The position numbers were made by a program, and so were the translations under genes. The notes beneath the pieces were generated by a model. The model was not told where the DNA came from and ran no database searches. It saw nothing but the letters and a program-made list of their open reading frames with translations. 60,000 nt of DNA from Liolophura sinensis (Eukaryota; Mollusca; Polyplacophora; Chitonida; Chitonidae), in contig NC_088300.1 in assembly GCF_032854445.1 (NCBI RefSeq), positions 1,986,001 through 2,046,000 of the forward strand, read 5' to 3'. This document shows positions 56,101 through 60,000 of the stretch, in pieces; within the stretch, counting starts at the first letter, position 1; every line of letters begins with the position of its first letter.

Positions 56101-57995
56101 CTGTTGGTGAGCGATCATTCTGTGGTCTGGCTGCCCTAATTCTGATGGGGAAGGCCGAACTGTGCAACATCGAAGCTCTGTTGGTGAGTGATCATTCTGT
56201 TGCCTGGCTGCCCTAATTCTGATGGGGAAGGCTGAACTGTGCAACATCAAAGCTCTGTTGGTGAGTGATCATTCTGTGGTCTGGCTGCTCTGATTCTGAT
56301 GGGGAAGGCCGAACTGTGCAACATCGAAGCTCTGTTGGTGAGTGATCATTCTGTGGCCTGGCTGCCCTAATTCTGATGGGGAAGGCTGAACTGTGCAACA
56401 TCAAAGCTCTGTTGGTGAGTGATCATTCTGTGGTCTGGCTGCTCTGATTCTGATGGGGAAGGCCGAACTGTGCAACATCGAAGCTCTGTTGGTGAGTGAT
56501 CATTCTGTGGCCTGGCTGCCCTAATTCTGATGGGGAAGGCTGAACTGTGCAACATCAAAGCTCTGTTGGTGAGTGATCATTCTGTGGTCTGGCTGCTCTG
56601 ATTCTGATGGGGAAGGCCGAACTGTGCAACATCGAAGCTCTGTTGGTGAGTGATCATTCTGTGGTCTGGCTGCCCTAATTCTGATGGGGAAGGCTGAACT
56701 GTGCAACATCAAAGCTCTGTTGGTGAGTGATCATTCTGTGGCCTGGCTGCTCTGATTCTGATGGGGAAGGCCGAACTGTGCAACATCGAAGCTCTGTTGG
56801 TGAGTGATCATTCTGTGGTCTGGCTGCCCTAATTCTGATGGGGAAGGCCAAACTGTGCAACATCGAAGCTCTGTTGGTGAGTGATCATTCTGTGGCCTGG
56901 CTGCCCTAATTCTGATGGGGAAGGCTAAAGCCAAGCTTCTTGATGAATGATTATTCTGTGGTCTCTCATGATTTTGTGGGGCAAGGCCTGACTGTGCCTC
57001 TATTGGTGAGTAATTAATTCTGTCTGTTGGGGAAGGCCAATTGTTGGCAGTTCAGCTTCTATAAGGGCAAGCTGTCAAAGACCAAATGTAGCACATGGGT
57101 CAATATTATTAATACTGCATTGTATTTATAAGGTTGTGATTTTTTGGCTTTTCAGAGATGGACAGCAAATCGACAAATGAATTTTGAGGGCGGTTTCCAA
57201 GGGCGGACAAACAAGCTTGTTGATGGTTGTTATTCTTTCTGGCAGGGTGGAGCTTTCCCTCTGGTCCACATGTGTTTAGCTCAGGAGGGTGAGTTTACAG
57301 GCTCCTCTACAATAATATAAGTATTTATAGGTTCTTCTACAAGACTATAGGCATATCTACAATACTCCTACTATACAGTATGCTTTTCTGCAACATCACG
57401 AGGCATTTGGATGCTCTTTTATACCAGTACTGTAAGCATTTAAACGCTCTTCCACGATAATAAGCACACTTTACTTTGATGGCCTGCTGATCAGATTGAT
57501 ACTCTTTTATTGCTCAAATATCTCAGGAAAATGATTGTTGAACAAGTTTGTTCAGACTATTCTGTATTGCGTCTCCCCACGTCTGAAAACATCAAGAACA
57601 AAGTATGAAAATGTGAATAGAATTAACAAACAGACGAGCCAGCCATTGAAAGTTGAGAGATAGGCTTGTTTTCTACACACCTTAATCTGACCTCCATGGT
57701 ACAAGTTTTGAACGTAGTTTTGAGTATGGCGTGGAACACGAGTCAAATAGACAAGTAGATAGATCAGCTTTAGTGCTTAACTGCTGTTTATATTTTGTGT
57801 TCCTGTCAACCTCAAAGAAGGTGAGATGTGCCTACAGATAGCTTTGTCTGTGTCTAATGGTGTCTGTGTTTCTCCCTGTTCAGGAGATAAATGTCTGAGT
57901 GCAGAGCGTTGGATGAGCCACCAGGAAGCGCTGCAGGAGTATCTGTTAATCTGTTGTCAGCACCCGTGGGGAGGATTGATTGACAAGCCAGGAAA
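41198..57995 (+). CDS. FNTB: protein farnesyltransferase subunit beta, 3' partial, 11 exons visible
   Basis: Exons 41198-41296, 43172-43239, 44595-44670, 45275-45367, 45981-46030, 46286-46382, 47068-47151, 47826-47912, 48610-48739, 57156-57288 and 57884-57995 give about 342 codons; animal FNTB has about 430, so the C-terminal exons lie beyond the window. The protein pairs with FNTA and attaches farnesyl from FPP to CaaX cysteines such as those of Ras and lamins. Visible motifs are CLDASRPWLCF, CQSPDGGFGGGPGQVPHLAP, GMEAHGGYSFCGLAAL and LVDGCYSFWQ; in the last, Asp (57222-57224) and Cys (57228-57230) correspond to two of the three zinc ligands. The third, a His, lies off the window. Junction phases agree except within exon 4, which has one base too many. 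The intron after exon 9 is filled by an array made from that exon's end. The donor at 57996 (GTCAGT) is the least certain. Confidence 0.95.
42073..42360 (+). other. 95-codon open frame in FNTB intron 1, doubtful
   Basis: An ATG-started open frame with no recognisable domain, signal peptide or membrane segment. It lies in the same direction as FNTB inside its first intron. It may be chance or the remains of a mobile element. The flanking 41550-41600 stretch has an AACATGGCGG word similar to a YY1 site, so an alternative promoter nearby cannot be excluded. Confidence 0.15.
43248..43945. repeat. 46-bp tandem array, about 15 copies, FNTB intron 2
   Basis: The unit is CACTACTTTGCATGGATCCT followed by CTAATGTAATATTGTACATTAGCAGG. 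The first copy begins 8 bp after the 5' splice site of FNTB exon 2. Some copies carry ATGTAACATTGTATGTTA variants as a linked block. Most units contain GGATCC. Confidence 0.94.
45275..45367 (+). CDS. FNTB: FNTB exon 4 with apparent one-base insertion
   Basis: The exon starts CLDASRPWLCF in frame 1 and continues WILHSLEILGEDIPCEIAS in the next frame, both clearly FNTB. The switch lies at 45305-45311, where TTT and TGG are separated by a single extra C at about 45308. The exon is 93 bases, but a length of 3n+2 (92) is required to join exons 3 and 5, whose phases are otherwise right. The frame as written stops soon at a TGA near 45352. This is either an assembly or sequencing error or a real disabling allele. 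Confidence 0.85.
45405..45655 (-). mobile_element. SINE copy, inverted, in FNTB intron 4
   Basis: The complement of the SINE body (TTTTACGCTGTACTCAAGAA, AGCATTATGGTGGGA) is followed by a head variant whose minus strand starts GGCCTCTGTGGCCGAAGGGT. The head differs from the copies at 15069 and 59323, so two SINE subfamilies may exist. Confidence 0.85.
46783..46917 (+). mobile_element. SINE fragment in FNTB intron 6
   Basis: CAACCTGCGGATGGTTGTGG, CTCTACCTGGTTTTCTCCCA and AACACCAATCAAATAAATAA identify the 3' part of the SINE family. Confidence 0.88.
48500..48588. repeat. 19-bp repeat, about 4-5 copies, just before FNTB exon 9
   Basis: GTTGAACTGTTACACCTCA repeats and ends about 20 bp before the acceptor of exon 9 at 48610. 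Confidence 0.9.
48610..48739 (+). CDS. FNTB: FNTB exon 9, source of the 77-bp array
   Basis: Encodes CQTYEGGFAGCAGMEAHGG, then SFCGLAALILMGKAKLCNIK and ALL, part of the farnesyl diphosphate-binding barrel. It ends TTG|GTGAGT. Its last 69 bases (48671-48739) plus the next eight intron bases are the unit repeated about 106 times downstream. If a downstream copy of the donor were used instead, translation would meet TAA at 48770-48772 after ten extra codons. Confidence 0.93.
48740..56930. repeat. 77-bp satellite-like array made of exon end plus 5' splice site, about 106 copies
   Basis: Each unit is GTGAGTGA (intron) plus 69 bases TCATTCTGTGGTCTGGCTGC through CATCAAAGCTCTGTTG (exon). The first intronic copy is closest to the exon (ATGGGAAAGGCTAAGCTG); later ones carry shared changes (GGGGAAGG, CCGAACTG, CCCTAA). 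Nearly all keep TTGGTGAGTGA or TTGGTGAGCGA, a strong donor. No unit shows a good pyrimidine-rich acceptor. Units are 76-77 bp, not a multiple of three, so the short minus-strand open frames are artefacts. Degenerate remnants continue to about 57050. Confidence 0.97.
52506..55805. repeat. second copy of a 3.3-kb block inside the 77-bp array
   Basis: The order of variant units from about 49207 to 52505 is repeated here at an offset of 3299-3300 bases. For example, the rare CTCATGGGCAAGG unit at 49389 returns at 52689 lacking one G. Rare words such as CTATTACTGATGG, TGCCGTAATT and TTCTGCGGTC each occur once per block. Substitution differences between the blocks are very few, so the duplication is recent or an assembly artefact. 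Confidence 0.9.
57156..57288 (+). CDS. FNTB: FNTB exon 10 with zinc-binding Asp-x-Cys
   Basis: Encodes WTANRQMNFEGGFQGRTNK then LVDGCYSFWQGGAFPLVHMC. The Asp and Cys of VDGC are the conserved zinc ligands of prenyltransferase beta subunits, and Arg and Lys in GRTNK line the diphosphate pocket in known structures. The acceptor GCTTTTCAG is strong. It is spliced to exon 9 across about 8.4 kb. Confidence 0.94.
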
Positions 57996-58184
57996 GTCAG
58001 TCCAGTTGTAATTTCCTTATATTTAAGCCTTATCTCTTTTTGTTCTTGTTTTGGTATTGCAAAAAGACAGACAAAAAACCCTGCGAGGGATAATGAAAAT
58101 TTCGTGAGCTTCACCAAAACAACAATTAATCTTGTGATGGTTCAATAAGAAAATAAGCGTGATGATTATAGAATTATGTCACTC

Positions 58185-60000
58185 AGTGCTTCAGTAATTT
58201 TTGTCATTCAGTGCTTCAGTAACTTTTGTCATTCAGTGCTTTAGTAACTCTTGTCATTCAGTAGCCATTGTCATTCAATGCTTCAGTAACCCTTGTGTGC
58301 TTCAGTAACTCTTGTCGTTCAGTAATTCTTGTCATTCAGTGCTTAAGTACCTCTTGTCGTTCAGTGCTTCAGTAACTCTTGTTGTTCAGTAACTCTTGTT
58401 GTTCAGTAACTCATGTCATTCAGTGCTTCAGTAACTCTTGGGTGCTTCAGTAACTCTTGGGTGCTTCAGTAACTCTTGCCATTCAGTGTTTCAGTAACTC
58501 TTGTCATTCAGTGCCTCAGCAACTCTTTTCGTTCAGTGCTTCAGCAACTCGTCATTCAGTGCTTCAGTAAATCTTGTCGTTCAGTAAATCGTCATTCAGT
58601 TCTTCAGTAACTCGTCATTCAGTGCTTCAGTAACTCATCATTCAGTGCTTCAGTAACTCTTGTTGTTCAGTAGCTATTGTCATTTAGTGCTCTAGTAACT
58701 TGTCATTCAGTGCTTCAGTAACTCTTGGGTGCTTCAGTAACTGTTGTCCTTCAGTAGCTTGCCATTCAGTGTTTCAGTAACTCGTCATTCAATGCTTCAG
58801 CAACTCTTGTCATTCAGTGCTTCAGTAACTCGTCATTCAGTGCTTCAGTAAATCTTGTTCAGTAACTCTTGTCATTCAGTGCTTCAGTAACTCTTGTCGT
58901 TCAGTGCTTCAGTAACTCTTGTTGTTCAGTGCTTCAGTAACTCTTGTCGTTCAGTAACTATTGTCATTTAGTGCTCTAGTAACTCGTCATTCAGTGCTTC
59001 AGTAACTCTCGTCGTTCAGTGCTTCAGTAACTCTTGTCGTTCAGTAGCTATTGTCATTTAGTGCTGTAGTAACTCATCATTCAGTGCTTCAGTAACTCTC
59101 GCCGTTCAATGCTTCAGTAACTCTTGTTGTTCAGTGCTTCAGTAACTCTTGTCGTTCAGTAGCTATTGTCATTTAGTGCTCTAGTAACTCATCATTCAGT
59201 GCTTCAGTAACTCTCGCCGTTCAATGCTTCAGTAACTCTTGTTGTTCCGTGCTTCAGTAACTCTTGTCGTTCAGTAGCTATTGTCATTCAGTGCTCTAGT
59301 AACTCATCATTCAGTGCTTCAGGGGGCCTCCGTGGCTCAGTTGGTTAGCGCACTAGCGCAGCGTAATGACCCAGGAGTCTCTCACCAAAATGCGGTCGAT
59401 ATCAGTTCAAGTCCAGCTCATGCTGGCTTCCTCTCCGGCCGTATGTGGGAAAGTTGCAGCAACCTGCGGATGGTCGTGGGTTTCCCCCGGGCTCTGCCTG
59501 GTTTCCGCCCACCATAATGCTGGCCGCTGTCGTATAAGTGAAATATTCTTGAGTACGGCGTTAAACACCAATCAAAAAAAAATCAGTGCTTCAGTAATTC
59601 TTGTGTGCTTCAGTAGCTCTTGACGTTCAGTAACTCTTGGAGTTCAGTGCCTCAGTATCTCTTGTTGTTCAGTAGCTATTGTCATTCAGTGCTTCAGTAT
59701 CTCTTGTCATTCACTGCTTCAGTAACTCTTGTCATTCAGTGCTTCAGTAACTCTTGTCGTTCACTGCTTCAGTAACTCCTGTCGTTCAGTGCTTCAGTAA
59801 CTCTTGCCATTCACTGCTTCAGTAACTCATTCACTGCTTCAGTAACTCTTGCCATTCACTGCTTCAGTGACTCTTGTCGATCACTGCTTCAGTATATCAT
59901 CATTCACTGCTTCAGTAACTCTCGTGGTTCACTGCTTCAGTAACTCTCGTCATTCACGGCTTCAGTAACTCTCGTCATTCAGTGCTTCAGTAACTCTTGT
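58185..60000. repeat. irregular array of about 25 bp, FNTB intron 11
   Basis: CATTCAGTGCTTCAGTAACT plus CTTGT or shortened versions repeat to the right edge, with unit lengths varying between about 15 and 27 bases. It is interrupted by a SINE. The array continues past the window. Confidence 0.92.
59323..59582 (+). mobile_element. full-length tRNA-derived SINE inserted in the array
   Basis: Starts GGGGCCTCCGTGGCTCAGTT with an A-box-like TGGCTCAGTTGG and a B-box-like GATATCAGTTCAAGTCC. The conserved body follows, and it ends AAACACCAATCAAAAAAAAA. TCAGTGCTTCAG occurs directly on both sides (59311-59322 and 59583-59594), consistent with a target-site duplication, although the same word is the array motif. 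Confidence 0.92.

Noticed and set aside
51355-56934. Series of 62-77-codon minus-strand frames with near-identical peptides
   Set aside because: They are the complement of the 77-bp array; their ends are set by unit length and variant stops, not by genes.

Overview
This is animal nuclear DNA: intron-rich genes with GT-AG splice sites, tRNA-derived SINEs, a decayed Ty3/gypsy element and very abundant tandem repeats. The SINE 3' part, ending in AATCAAATAAATAAAT-like sequence, resembles elements I associate with molluscs and other lophotrochozoans. I infer a lophotrochozoan, probably a mollusc, but cannot name the species.

Three protein-coding genes lie on the + strand. (1) About 3810-22830 holds the last 16 exons, 832 codons, of a large tetratricopeptide-type protein with an Arg-Gly-rich linker. 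Its 5' end is outside or unseen, and I cannot name it. (2) 30730-37933 is a complete seven-exon Rab1A GTPase gene of 205 residues, with every exon in phase. (3) 41198 to beyond the right edge is FNTB, the beta subunit of protein farnesyltransferase. Eleven exons, about 342 codons, are visible. Exon 4 carries an apparent one-base insertion.

Left edge: a 64-bp tandem array (1-753) abuts a minus-strand Ty3/gypsy remnant (about 810-3000) that has lost its reverse transcriptase. Between genes 1 and 2 lie a 43-bp array (25680-27420), a 30-bp array (28270-28585) and AT-rich sequence without recognisable genes. Rab1A intron 1 holds fold-back elements, one of them enclosing a tRNA-like sequence with Pol III A and B boxes.

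The striking property is the minisatellite load. By hand tally about 23 kb of the 60 kb is tandem repeat, in some fifteen families, nearly every one private to one intron or gap. The largest, 48740-56930, has about 106 copies of a 77-bp unit. That unit is exactly the last 69 nt of FNTB exon 9 plus the first 8 nt of its intron, so the gene carries about a hundred extra copies of its own 5' splice site. Larger duplications (154 bp, about 923 bp, about 3.3 kb) sit inside it. A second array (14244-14985) also appears to derive from an exon-intron junction, with weakened donors, and a third (18620-19227) runs into a 3' splice site. Rab1A introns contain no such arrays.

The genes share no obvious pathway. 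Rab1A is a prenylated GTPase and FNTB is a prenyltransferase subunit, but Rab proteins are modified by Rab geranylgeranyltransferase, so their adjacency need not be functional.
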